From Deinococcus sp. (lineage in GTDB: Bacteria > Deinococcota > Deinococci > Deinococcales > Deinococcaceae), in assembly GCF_018260405.1 (NCBI RefSeq), contig NZ_JAGLBG010000018.1, positions 1-33,659 of the forward strand: a DNA stretch of 33,659 nucleotides, given 5' to 3'. The notes under the pieces are model-generated. The model saw only the letters and a list, made by a program, of their open reading frames with translations, was not told where the DNA came from and ran no database searches. Shown here piece by piece: positions 19,700 through 26,631 of the stretch. Position 1 is the first letter of the stretch; each line of letters begins with the position of its first letter. Position numbers and translations under genes: made by a program.

Positions 19700-20461
19700 T
19701 TACAGGGTCAGCACGTCGTAGCCTTTGGGCGTTACGACCAGGGTGTGCTCGAACTGAGCACTGGGTTTCTTGTCGGCGGTAGTTACAGTCCAGCCGTCGG
19801 CTTGCAGGCTGGTTTCGGGAACACCCAGATTGATCATCGGTTCGATGGTAAAGACCATGCCGGGTTGCAGCTTAAGGCCGGTGTAACGTGCGCCCCAGTG
19901 GTACACCGTGGGGTCCTCATGCAGGCGCTTGCCGATGCCGTGGCCGGTGTACTCGCGGACCACGCTGTAACCCCGGCTTTCGGCAAGGCTCTGGATGGCG
20001 TGGCCGATGTCACCGAGGCGGGCGTTCGGGCGCACCTCCTTCAGTGCAGCTTCCAGGCACTCGCGGGTGGTGTCCACCAGTCCCTGCACCTCGGGGCTGA
20101 CCTGGCCCACCGTGTAGGTGTAACAGGCGTCGCCGTAATAGCCGTCGAGCAGCACACCGATGTCAGTCCCGATGATGTCACCTTCTTTCAGTTCCCGGTC
20201 ACCCGGAATACCGTGACAGATGACTTCATTGACGCTGGTGCAGACCGTGCCCGGAAAAGGGTTGTTCTTGGGGCCGTAGCCCAGGTAGGCGGGCAGTGCC
20301 CCGGCCTTACGGATGTGTTCCTCAGCGACGCGGTCAAGTTCTCTGGTCGTGACACCGGGCTTGATGTACGGTTGCAGCACGCGGAACGTTTCGGCGACCA
20401 ACCCTCCGGCGCGGCGCATGATTTCGACTTCGCGGGCAGATTTCAGGGCAACTCTACTCAT
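19700..20461 (-). CDS. map: Methionine aminopeptidase, type I
   Basis: This 253-residue cytosolic metalloenzyme removes the initiator methionine from new proteins. The pita-bread fold is evident: an IMRRAGGLVAETF helix, NEVICHGIPG with the active-site His, DIIGTDIGVLLDGYYGDACYTYTVG with both metal-binding Asp residues, EYTGHGIGKRLHEDP with the metal His, MVFTIEPMINLG with Glu, and QFEHTLVVT with the last Glu. The ATG at 20461 fits the normal MSRVALKSAREVEIM start. The frame stays open upstream through a 15-bp tandem repeat, but that part is not needed and has poor codon use. TAGGCT lies 9 nt before the ATG. It is divergent from aroA. Confidence 0.95.
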   Translation of the reverse strand: MSRVALKSAREVEIMRRAGGLVAETFRVLQPYIKPGVTTRELDRVAEEHIRKAGALPAYLGYGPKNNPFPGTVCTSVNEVICHGIPGDRELKEGDIIGTDIGVLLDGYYGDACYTYTVGQVSPEVQGLVDTTRECLEAALKEVRPNARLGDIGHAIQSLAESRGYSVVREYTGHGIGKRLHEDPTVYHWGARYTGLKLQPGMVFTIEPMINLGVPETSLQADGWTVTTADKKPSAQFEHTLVVTPKGYDVLTL

Positions 20462-20491
20462 AACGTCCGAGCCTATCACTTTGGCCCACAA

Positions 20492-20550
20492 CCGTTTGAG
20501 ACACGGCCGTTTGGGACACAGCCGTTTGGGACACAGCCGTTTGAGAAAAG
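20492..20550. repeat. 15-bp tandem repeat upstream of map
   Basis: About 3.9 copies of CCGTTTGRGACACRG lie between map and aroA. The 15-bp period keeps frame, so on the map strand it would read as a Lys/Arg/Leu/Cys/Pro pentapeptide repeat continuous with map. The spacing puts it just upstream of the probable map promoter. Confidence 0.8.
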
Positions 20551-20658
20551 TGAACCGCGTTGCGGAAGAACCCGCGTCGGGGGAGAGACCCAAGTGCCAG
20601 AAAGCCCCCCGTTGTCAGGCCGTATAACACCCTGTCAAGCCTGCCAAAAGTGCTGTGC

Positions 20659-20664
20659 TAGCCT
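20659..20664 (+). promoter_or_regulatory. Leaderless -10 element of aroA
   Basis: TAGCCT ends 6 nt before the ATG at 20671. No Shine-Dalgarno is present. Confidence 0.6.
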
Positions 20665-20670
20665 GCCCAG

Positions 20671-22014
20671 ATGAGTTCGGACGGAATGCCCCTGACCTTT
20701 GACGTGGTGGTTTACCCGGCTGCCGAATTACGCGGCGAGTTGCGGGCACAGCCCAGCAAAAACTACACGACCCGCTACCTGTTGGCGGCGGCCCTGGCCG
20801 AAGGTGAAACCCGCGTGGTGGGGGTGGCGACCAGCGAGGACGCCGGGGCCATGCTGCGCTGCCTGCGCGACTGGGGCGCGGGCGTGGAACTGGTGGGCCA
20901 GGACGCCGTGATTCGCGGCTTTAACGCACAGCCCAGGGCGGGCGTGACCCTCGATCCGGGAAACGCCGGAGCCGTCGCCCGCTTTCTGATGGGCGTGGCG
21001 GCGCTGACCTCGCAGACCACATTCGTGACCGATTACGCCGACTCGCTGGGCAAACGGCCCCAGGGTGACCTGCTGGACGCCCTCGAACGGCTGGGCGCGA
21101 AGGTGAAGAGCAACGACGGCAAACTGCCTGTTTCAATTTCCGGCCCGGTACGCGGCGGCCCGCTGGAGGTCAGCGCCGAGCGCAGCAGCCAGTACGCCAG
21201 CGCCCTCATGTTTCTAGGCCCCCTGTTGCCCAGCGGCCTCGACCTGCGCCTGACCGGAGAAATCAAGAGCTACGCCCCGCTGCGACAGACGCTGGATACG
21301 TTAAGTGCCTTCGGCGTCCGGGCCACGGCGTCGGCTGACCTCTCGCGCATTTCCATTCCGGGCGGGCAAGCTTACCGCTCCGGCAAAACAGGGCAGCCGG
21401 GGCGCATGCTGGTGCCGGGCGACTACCCCGGCTCGGCGGCGCTTCTGGCGGCGGCGGCCCTGCTGCCCGGCGAACTGCGCCTGAGCAACCTGCGCGAAAA
21501 CGACCTTCAGGGTGAGAAAGAAGCGGTAGCGGTGCTGCGCGAGATGGGAGCCGACATCGTGCGCGAGGGTGACAGCCTGACCGTGCGCGGAGGCCAGCCG
21601 CTCCGGGCCGTAATCCGCGACGGAGACACGTTCACCGACGCGGTGCAGGCCCTGACCGCCGCCGCCGCTTACGCGGGGGGCACCACTACCTGGGACAACG
21701 TGTACACCCTGCGCCTCAAGGAATGTGACCGCATCAGCGACACGCGCCGCGAGCTGGAAAAACTGGGTTTGAGCGCCGCCGAAACGCGCGACAGCCTCAG
21801 CGTTACGGGCGCGGCGCGGCTGGCGGGCGGCGTCACTGCCGACGGACACGGCGACCACCGCATGATCATGCTGCTGACCCTGCTGGGCCTGCGGGCCGAA
21901 GCGCCGGTGACCATCACCGGGGCGCACCACATCCGCAAGAGCTACCCTATGTTCTTCCGGCACCTCGAACAGTTGGGGGCCAGATTCGATTATTTGCCCA
22001 CGGGTACGCACTAA
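20671..22014 (+). CDS. aroA: 3-phosphoshikimate 1-carboxyvinyltransferase (EPSP synthase)
   Basis: This 447-residue cytosolic enzyme joins phosphoenolpyruvate to shikimate-3-phosphate in the shikimate pathway. Catalytic and binding residues are recognisable: Lys30 in PSKN, GNAGAVARF (97-105), Arg129 in KRP, SSQYASA (172-178), Asp323 in TDAVQAL, Glu351 and Arg354 in KECDRI, and DHR (395-397). Several usually conserved positions differ: Ser after the first Lys is Asn31, Thr of GNAGT is Ala101, the Pro four residues on is Phe105, and KESDR is KECDR. Glyphosate tolerance in other enzymes maps to the 97/101 equivalents, so altered inhibitor sensitivity is possible. The start ATG is leaderless. A family 2 element begins at its stop codon. 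Confidence 0.93.
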   Translation: MSSDGMPLTFDVVVYPAAELRGELRAQPSKNYTTRYLLAAALAEGETRVVGVATSEDAGAMLRCLRDWGAGVELVGQDAVIRGFNAQPRAGVTLDPGNAGAVARFLMGVAALTSQTTFVTDYADSLGKRPQGDLLDALERLGAKVKSNDGKLPVSISGPVRGGPLEVSAERSSQYASALMFLGPLLPSGLDLRLTGEIKSYAPLRQTLDTLSAFGVRATASADLSRISIPGGQAYRSGKTGQPGRMLVPGDYPGSAALLAAAALLPGELRLSNLRENDLQGEKEAVAVLREMGADIVREGDSLTVRGGQPLRAVIRDGDTFTDAVQALTAAAAYAGGTTTWDNVYTLRLKECDRISDTRRELEKLGLSAAETRDSLSVTGAARLAGGVTADGHGDHRMIMLLTLLGLRAEAPVTITGAHHIRKSYPMFFRHLEQLGARFDYLPTGTH

Positions 22015-22152
22015 AGCAGTTGGCATAAGGAGGCCACGTTGCTTGTGGCTTTTCATGCCGAGTGGAACGAGCGAACAAGAAAGAGCAGGACGTAGAATGA
22101 AGGGGGCGGCGGTGTTGTTCCGACATGCCCATCATTCGCAGAACGGCTCTAA
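22012..22152 (+). repeat. MITE-like element, family 2, copy A
   Basis: This element of about 141 bp shares its 95-bp right part (22056-22150) with 26301-26388, at high identity with one small gap region. The ends are short inverted repeats of the form TARAGCNGTT. The left end overlaps the aroA TAA stop codon. A terminator-like hairpin sits near the left end (22031-22054), as in copy B. No coding capacity was recognised. Confidence 0.7.
22031..22054 (+). terminator. Probable terminator of aroA, within a family 2 element
   Basis: A 7-bp stem, AGGCCAC with GTGGCTT (one G-T pair), and a 7-nt loop are followed by a short T run. It lies 16 bp past the aroA stop. Confidence 0.6.
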
Positions 22153-22193
22153 AGCGCGACGCAAAGTGAACAAGTTGTTGAGGTAAATGTGGC

Positions 22194-22224
22194 GTACCCG
22201 GCAAATCTTCATCTGGCCGGGTGC
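22194..22224 (+). promoter_or_regulatory. Hairpin in the 5' region of the sugar dehydrogenase gene
   Basis: GTACCCGGC pairs with GCCGGGTGC (9 bp, one G-T) around a 13-nt loop, ending 12 nt before the ATG at 22237. It could influence translation or be a partial terminator; no ligand-binding family was recognised. Confidence 0.35.
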
Positions 22225-22236
22225 TTTGCTGGAAGC

Positions 22237-23325
22237 ATGAAACATTTGCTTTCCCTGGCCCTTCTCGCCGTGGGCAGTCTCGGCGCCGCCCAGACCCGGG
22301 CGCCCGAGTTTAAGGCTCCCAGCGGCTTTCAGGTCGGGCTGTATGCCGACGGCCTGAAGCAGCCACGCTTCATGGCGCTCTCGCCCGGTGGCGAAGTTTT
22401 TGTATCCGACCCCGGCGCAGGAACGGTAGAGGTGCTGGCAGACCGCAACGGCGACGGCAAGACTGATGGGCGCACCACCTACGCCTCGGGGCTGAACAAA
22501 CCGCATGGTCTGGCCTTTCACGGCGGCTACCTTTACGTGGCGAATACCGACGGGGTCGTGCGTTACCCGTACAAACCGGGTGACCACCAGGCCAGCGCCG
22601 CCGCGCAGAAAGTACTCAGCCTGCCGGAGGGAGGGCACTGGACCCGCACAGTGACCTTCGGGCCGGACGGCAAAATGTATGTCGCAACCGGCAGCAGCTG
22701 CAATGTCTGCGAGGAGAAGGACGCCCGCCGCGCCGCCATCTGGGTATACGGTGCCGACGGCAAAAACGGTAAGCCTTACGCCACCGGGCTGCGCAATTCG
22801 GTCGGGCAGGTCTGGGTCGGCAACCAGATGTACGCCACCAGCAACGGGCGCGACATGCTGGGAGACGACCTGCCGCCCGAGGGTGTGTACAGGGTCGCTG
22901 CCGGAAAGTTTTATGGTTGGCCCTATTGCTACACCGTCAAGCCCGGCCAGCCGCAGGTCTGGGACAGCGATTTCAAGGCCAAGACGGCGGAAGTCTGCAA
23001 GCAGGCCACGCCCGCGTTCGCCCTTACAGCGGCTCACGCCGCCCCACTGGGCATCACGGCCTACACCGGCAAAACCTTTCCGGCAGCGTACCGGGGCCAG
23101 TTGTTCGCGGCGCTGCACGGCAGCTGGAACCGCAGCCAGAAAAGCGGCTACAAAGTCGTGACGGTTGACCCCAGCAGCGGCAAGGTCAGCGACTTTCTGA
23201 CCGGCTTCCTGGAAGGGCAAAACACCCTGGGCCGCCCAGTCGACCTGTTGACGGCCCCGGACGGCAGTCTGCTCCTGACCGACGACTACAGCGGCAAAAT
23301 CTGGCGGATTCAGTACGTCAAATAA
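22237..23325 (+). CDS. Exported PQQ-type sugar (glucose/sorbosone) dehydrogenase family protein
   Basis: This 362-residue protein has a signal peptide (about 1-19, cut near AAQ) and a beta-propeller of the glucose/sorbosone dehydrogenase family. Family segments are PSGFQVGLYADGLKQPRFMALSPGGEVFVSD, DRNGDGKTDG, KPHGLAFHGGYLYVANTDGVVRYPY, TVTFGPDGKMYVATGSSCNVC, TGLRNSVGQV, and a final PVDLLTAPDGSLLLTDDYSGKIWRI blade. Members oxidise sugars in the periplasm with PQQ, but many have no proven activity. The ATG at 22237 is the signal-peptide Met; GGA lies just upstream. It converges with hsp20, the two stops being only 6 bp apart. Confidence 0.85.
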   Translation: MKHLLSLALLAVGSLGAAQTRAPEFKAPSGFQVGLYADGLKQPRFMALSPGGEVFVSDPGAGTVEVLADRNGDGKTDGRTTYASGLNKPHGLAFHGGYLYVANTDGVVRYPYKPGDHQASAAAQKVLSLPEGGHWTRTVTFGPDGKMYVATGSSCNVCEEKDARRAAIWVYGADGKNGKPYATGLRNSVGQVWVGNQMYATSNGRDMLGDDLPPEGVYRVAAGKFYGWPYCYTVKPGQPQVWDSDFKAKTAEVCKQATPAFALTAAHAAPLGITAYTGKTFPAAYRGQLFAALHGSWNRSQKSGYKVVTVDPSSGKVSDFLTGFLEGQNTLGRPVDLLTAPDGSLLLTDDYSGKIWRIQYVK

Positions 23326-23331
23326 GCGCCC

Positions 23332-23733
23332 CTAATCCTGGGGTTGCCCGATCACGTCGATGGTCGGGTGCTTTTTCTCAAAGCGCACGCTTAGGACGCC
23401 GTGCTGAAGCTGGGCCTCGCCGGTCTGCGGCACCACTTCTTCAGGAAAGGCCAGCGTGCGCGAAAAAGTGCCCTGGGGCCGCTCGGCGCTGATCAGGTGA
23501 TTGGAGCTGTAGGCCGGGGCGCGGCGCTGCCCGCTTAGTGTGACCTCGTGCAGGCCTTCGCTCAGCGCCAGCGAATCCGCCTCTACACCCGGCACGTCCA
23601 GCAGCAGCAGCAGATGCGTGCCCTCGTCTATCCAGTCGGCGGCGGGCGTCCAGACCAGTGGCCGCGAGAGGTTTTCGACCCCTTCGCGGATCGTCATGAG
23701 GTGTTGCAGTCGGCCCAGTACCAGCTCATCCAT
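23332..23733 (-). CDS. Hsp20/alpha-crystallin family small heat-shock protein
   Basis: This 133-residue ATP-independent chaperone holds unfolding proteins. The alpha-crystallin domain covers about 28-125: WTPAADWIDEGTHLLLLLDVPGVEADSLAL opens it, a RPQGTFSRTLAFPEEV strand lies in the middle, and GVLSVRFEKKHP closes it (family GVLxV motif). The N-terminal arm is short (about 27 residues). The ATG at 23733 is chosen over an upstream in-frame ATG because it restores the usual N-terminus and has TAGGCT 7 nt upstream. It is divergent from miaA. Confidence 0.9.
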   Translation of the reverse strand: MDELVLGRLQHLMTIREGVENLSRPLVWTPAADWIDEGTHLLLLLDVPGVEADSLALSEGLHEVTLSGQRRAPAYSSNHLISAERPQGTFSRTLAFPEEVVPQTGEAQLQHGVLSVRFEKKHPTIDVIGQPQD

Positions 23734-23740
23734 AGGCCCG

Positions 23741-23746
23741 AGCCTA
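23741..23746 (-). promoter_or_regulatory. Leaderless -10 element of hsp20
   Basis: TAGGCT on the minus strand ends 7 nt before the ATG at 23733. No CIRCE-type or other heat-shock operator was seen. Confidence 0.5.
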
Positions 23747-23807
23747 GCATTCTGCCCCTGGGCAGTGGGTAGACCTGCGCCGCCATTTTCGCCACAATTG
23801 AAGACCT

Positions 23808-24743
23808 GTGCCCGCACCGCCCACGTTGCCTGCCTTGCCCATTCTGACCGCGCCCACGGCGGCAGGAAAAACTGCGCTGGCCCTGAAACTGGCCCGGCAG
23901 TTCGGAGCCGAGATTGTGGCCGCTGACGCCTTCACGGTCTACCGGGGCCTGAACATCGGCACGGCCAAGCCTTCAGCGGCAGAACTGGCGAGCGTGCCCC
24001 ACCACCTGATTGACGTAGCCGACGTGACCGAGGATTTCGATGTGGCGCGTTACCGCACGCTGGCTGAGGCCACCATTGCAGACATTCTGGCGCGGGGCCG
24101 CCTGCCGCTGATCGTGGGCGGCACCGGCTTTTACCTTAGCGCCCTGACCCGTGGCTTGCCCCTGACCCCGCCCGCAGACCGCGCTGCCCAGGCCCCCATC
24201 GAGGCTGAGTTGCGGGCGAGGGGCCTAGACGCCCTGCTGGAAGAGATCGCTGCCGTAAACCCGGCGGAGGCTGCCCGCATGGAGCGCAACCCGCGCCGGG
24301 TGATCCGCGCCCTGGAGGTTCACCGCCAGACCGGAAAGTTTCCGGGGGAGTTCGGGTACACCAGGCCCGCTTTCACCTACCGGGTGTTTGCCTTTTCGCC
24401 GGAACTGTCCGTGCTAGAGGAGCGTATCCGGCAGCGCACCGGGGCCATGCTGGGGGCAGGCTGGCCGCAGGAAGCCCAGTGGTTGGCCGCGCAGGTGCCG
24501 CCTGAGCGTTTGCCGCGCCCGACCGTCTGGCAGGCGCTGGGCTACGCCGACGCGCTGGCAGTGGCCCAGGGCACCCTTAGCACCGAACTGGCCGCCGGAC
24601 AAATCGCGCTGGCGACCCGGCAATACGCCAAGCGCCAGTTGACGTGGACGCGCCAGCAGTTGGGGGCCACCGTGCAAGCGCCGCCGCAGGCCAGCAGCGC
24701 CCTGGAACAGTTTGTGGCTTCGGCGACGGCTTCTTTTTCTTAA
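23808..24743 (+). CDS. miaA: tRNA dimethylallyltransferase
   Basis: This 311-residue cytosolic enzyme adds a dimethylallyl group to A37 of tRNAs reading codons that start with U. It has a P-loop-like APTAAGKT (15-22), DAFTVYRGLNIGTAKP (40-55), a VPHHLIDVADVTEDFDVARY segment, IVGGTGFYLSALTRGL, RNPRRVIRALEV, a WQALGYADAL segment and a RQYAKRQLTWTR helix. Two usually invariant positions differ: the P-loop starts with Ala rather than Gly, and the DSxQxY motif is DAFTVY, lacking the Gln. GTG is the only plausible start. No hfq is adjacent. The P-loop, GGTGFY and C-terminal motifs keep the identity secure. Confidence 0.93.
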   Translation: MPAPPTLPALPILTAPTAAGKTALALKLARQFGAEIVAADAFTVYRGLNIGTAKPSAAELASVPHHLIDVADVTEDFDVARYRTLAEATIADILARGRLPLIVGGTGFYLSALTRGLPLTPPADRAAQAPIEAELRARGLDALLEEIAAVNPAEAARMERNPRRVIRALEVHRQTGKFPGEFGYTRPAFTYRVFAFSPELSVLEERIRQRTGAMLGAGWPQEAQWLAAQVPPERLPRPTVWQALGYADALAVAQGTLSTELAAGQIALATRQYAKRQLTWTRQQLGATVQAPPQASSALEQFVASATASFS

Positions 24744-24785
24744 CACTGTTCAAATACAGGGGCGCGGCACGGGAAGCAGAACCGG

Positions 24786-24806
24786 GCCGACCCCACTCGG
24801 CTTCTT
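24786..24806 (+). terminator. Possible terminator of miaA
   Basis: GCCGA with TCGGC around a 6-nt loop, extendable by G-T pairs, is followed by TTCTT. It lies 43 bp past the miaA stop. The rest of the 261-bp gap to glgC holds no gene; TACTCT at 24954 is a possible -10 for glgC. Confidence 0.4.
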
Positions 24807-25004
24807 GCGTGCTGATCGGCCAAAAGGGCGGCTGGGGCCGGGTAGATACCGTCTCATGCTTTGGGAGCGCGTCGGCAGCTGCCTAACCTCGCGCTGAACC
24901 CGGCACGCCCGAGTGCGGGTAGAGTGAGACACGGATCAAATGATGAGCAGGACCTACTCTGCATCATTGGAGTATTCAAGGCTTCGTTTAGCTGGAGGTA
25001 GGTT

Positions 25005-26249
25005 ATGAAACCCCGTATCCTAGGAATGATTCTCGCTGGCGGCCAGGGCTCGCGCCTCGCGCCGCTCACCCAGAGGCGCTCCAAGCCCGCCGTGCCGTTC
25101 GGCAGCAAATACCGCATTATCGATTTCGCCATCAACAACTTCATGAACTCGGGCATGTTCAGCATCTACGTGCTGACCCAGTACAAGGCCCAGAGCCTGA
25201 CCGAACATATCCAGCGCTCCTGGCGCTTCGGCACCTTCCTGAGCGACTATTTCATTACGCTGGTGCCCGCCCAGATGTACCGCTTCGAGGAACTCGGCAA
25301 CGCCTGGTACCGTGGCACCGCCGACGCGGTCTACCAGAACATGCACCTGATCGAGAACTACGAGGCCGACTATGTGGCGATCTTCAGCGGCGACCACATC
25401 TACAAGATGAACGTCGAACACATGCTCGAAAAGCACATCGAGTCGCGGGCCGATATCAGCATCGCCGCCTACCCTATGCCGCGCACCGAGGCCCACCGCT
25501 TTGGCGTGATGCAGGTCGACGAGCACTGGCGCGTGACCGAATTCCTCGAAAAGCCCAAGGACCCGCCCGGCCTGCCCAGCGACCCCGACACCAGCCTCAC
25601 CAGCATGGGGAACTACATCTTCTCGCGCCGCGCCCTGGAAGAGCTGCTCGAAGCCAGCATCAGCAACAATCAAGAAGGCTTCGACTTCGGCAGCGACGTG
25701 CTGCCCCGCGCCCTGGCCGACGGCTATCAGGTGCAGGCATACGACTTTCACAAGAACCCGGTTCCTGGTCAGAGCGGCCCCAACCTGTACTGGAAGGACG
25801 TGGGCACCCTCGACGCTTACTACGAGGCAAACATGGATCTGGTCAGCGTCAATCCGACTTTCGACCTGTACAACCCCGAGTGGCCGCTACGAACCAGCAG
25901 CGAGTTCTCGCCGCCTTCCAAATTCGTACACGAAAGTGAGGGCCGCAAGGGGCAGGCCTTCAATTCGGTGATGGCCGGGGGCGTCATCATCAGCGGCGGC
26001 ACCGTGCGCGACAGTGTACTCGCGCGTAACGTACGGGCGCACTCTTACTCACTGATCGAAAGCAGCGTCTTGTTCGACGACGTGGAAGTGGGGCGGCATG
26101 CTCACCTCAAGCGCGTGATCGTCGATAAAGATGTGAATATTCCGCCCGGCACCCAGATCGGCCTCAACCCCGAGGAGGACCGCGCACGCGGCTTTACCGT
26201 CACTGAAAGCGGCGTGGTGGTGGTGCCCAAAGGCTACGTGTTCTACTGA
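25005..26249 (+). CDS. glgC: Glucose-1-phosphate adenylyltransferase (ADP-glucose pyrophosphorylase)
   Basis: This 414-residue enzyme makes ADP-glucose from ATP and glucose-1-phosphate, the committed step of bacterial glycogen synthesis. It has a nucleotidyltransferase domain with LAGGQGSRLAPLTQRRSKPAVPFGSKYRIIDF (11-42), GTADAVYQN, FSGDHIYKM with the metal Asp, and EFLEKPKDPP with the glucose-1-phosphate Lys. The C-terminal left-handed beta helix contains the AGGVIISGGTVRDSVL and IESSVLFDDVEVG coils. It has a textbook Shine-Dalgarno, GGAGGT, five nt before the ATG, unlike most neighbours. malQ follows on the same strand, linking the pair in alpha-glucan metabolism, but a terminator separates them. 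Confidence 0.96.
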   Translation: MKPRILGMILAGGQGSRLAPLTQRRSKPAVPFGSKYRIIDFAINNFMNSGMFSIYVLTQYKAQSLTEHIQRSWRFGTFLSDYFITLVPAQMYRFEELGNAWYRGTADAVYQNMHLIENYEADYVAIFSGDHIYKMNVEHMLEKHIESRADISIAAYPMPRTEAHRFGVMQVDEHWRVTEFLEKPKDPPGLPSDPDTSLTSMGNYIFSRRALEELLEASISNNQEGFDFGSDVLPRALADGYQVQAYDFHKNPVPGQSGPNLYWKDVGTLDAYYEANMDLVSVNPTFDLYNPEWPLRTSSEFSPPSKFVHESEGRKGQAFNSVMAGGVIISGGTVRDSVLARNVRAHSYSLIESSVLFDDVEVGRHAHLKRVIVDKDVNIPPGTQIGLNPEEDRARGFTVTESGVVVVPKGYVFY

Positions 26250-26256
26250 CGACGAG

Positions 26257-26390
26257 CTAGAGCATTTTGTAAAAAGATGGTGCTCTTTTGACCATCTTTT
26301 TGCCGAGTGCAACGAGTGAAAAGCAGGACGTAGGATGAAGGGGCGGCGGTGTTTTTCCGACGTGCCCTTCATTTCGCGGAACTGCTCTCA
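26257..26390 (+). repeat. MITE-like element, family 2, copy B
   Basis: This element of about 134 bp has TAGAGCATTTT at the left and its near complement, AACTGCTCTCA, at the right. The right part (26301-26388) matches 22056-22150. It begins 8 bp after the glgC stop and carries the glgC terminator hairpin. Just beyond its right end, GCCGATTGAACCGGGC resembles the family 1 core of 28215-28266. Confidence 0.7.
26271..26301 (+). terminator. Rho-independent terminator of glgC, within a family 2 element
   Basis: An 11-bp perfect stem, AAAAAGATGGT with ACCATCTTTTT, encloses a 9-nt loop. The A and T runs allow it to work in both directions. It lies 21 bp past the glgC stop. Confidence 0.85.
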
Positions 26391-26631
26391 TACGGCCTGC
26401 CGATTGAACCGGGCCTGCCCGCTCGACCTCAAAAGTCACTAACAAGGTGGCCTCTTGATGCCCACTGCTTTGGGACAACTTTAGAGAAAATTCTTTGCAA
26501 AGGCCTGGGCCACTGTGCCCCGAACTCCCGGCATAACAGAGCCATAAAGTCTGGGCAATTCGAGTACGGGCAAATGAACTTCGCTACACTTGTCCCAGTT
26601 CTTGGAAGCAGTTCCAGGCTGGAGGATGATT
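26391..26631. promoter_or_regulatory. Upstream region of malQ
   Basis: No gene is seen here. TACACT (26585-26590) is the best -10 candidate, with no good -35. A strong Shine-Dalgarno, GGAGG (26621-26625), precedes the malQ ATG, so malQ probably has a leader of about 35 nt. The palindrome GGCCTGGGCC lies near 26500. Confidence 0.4.
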
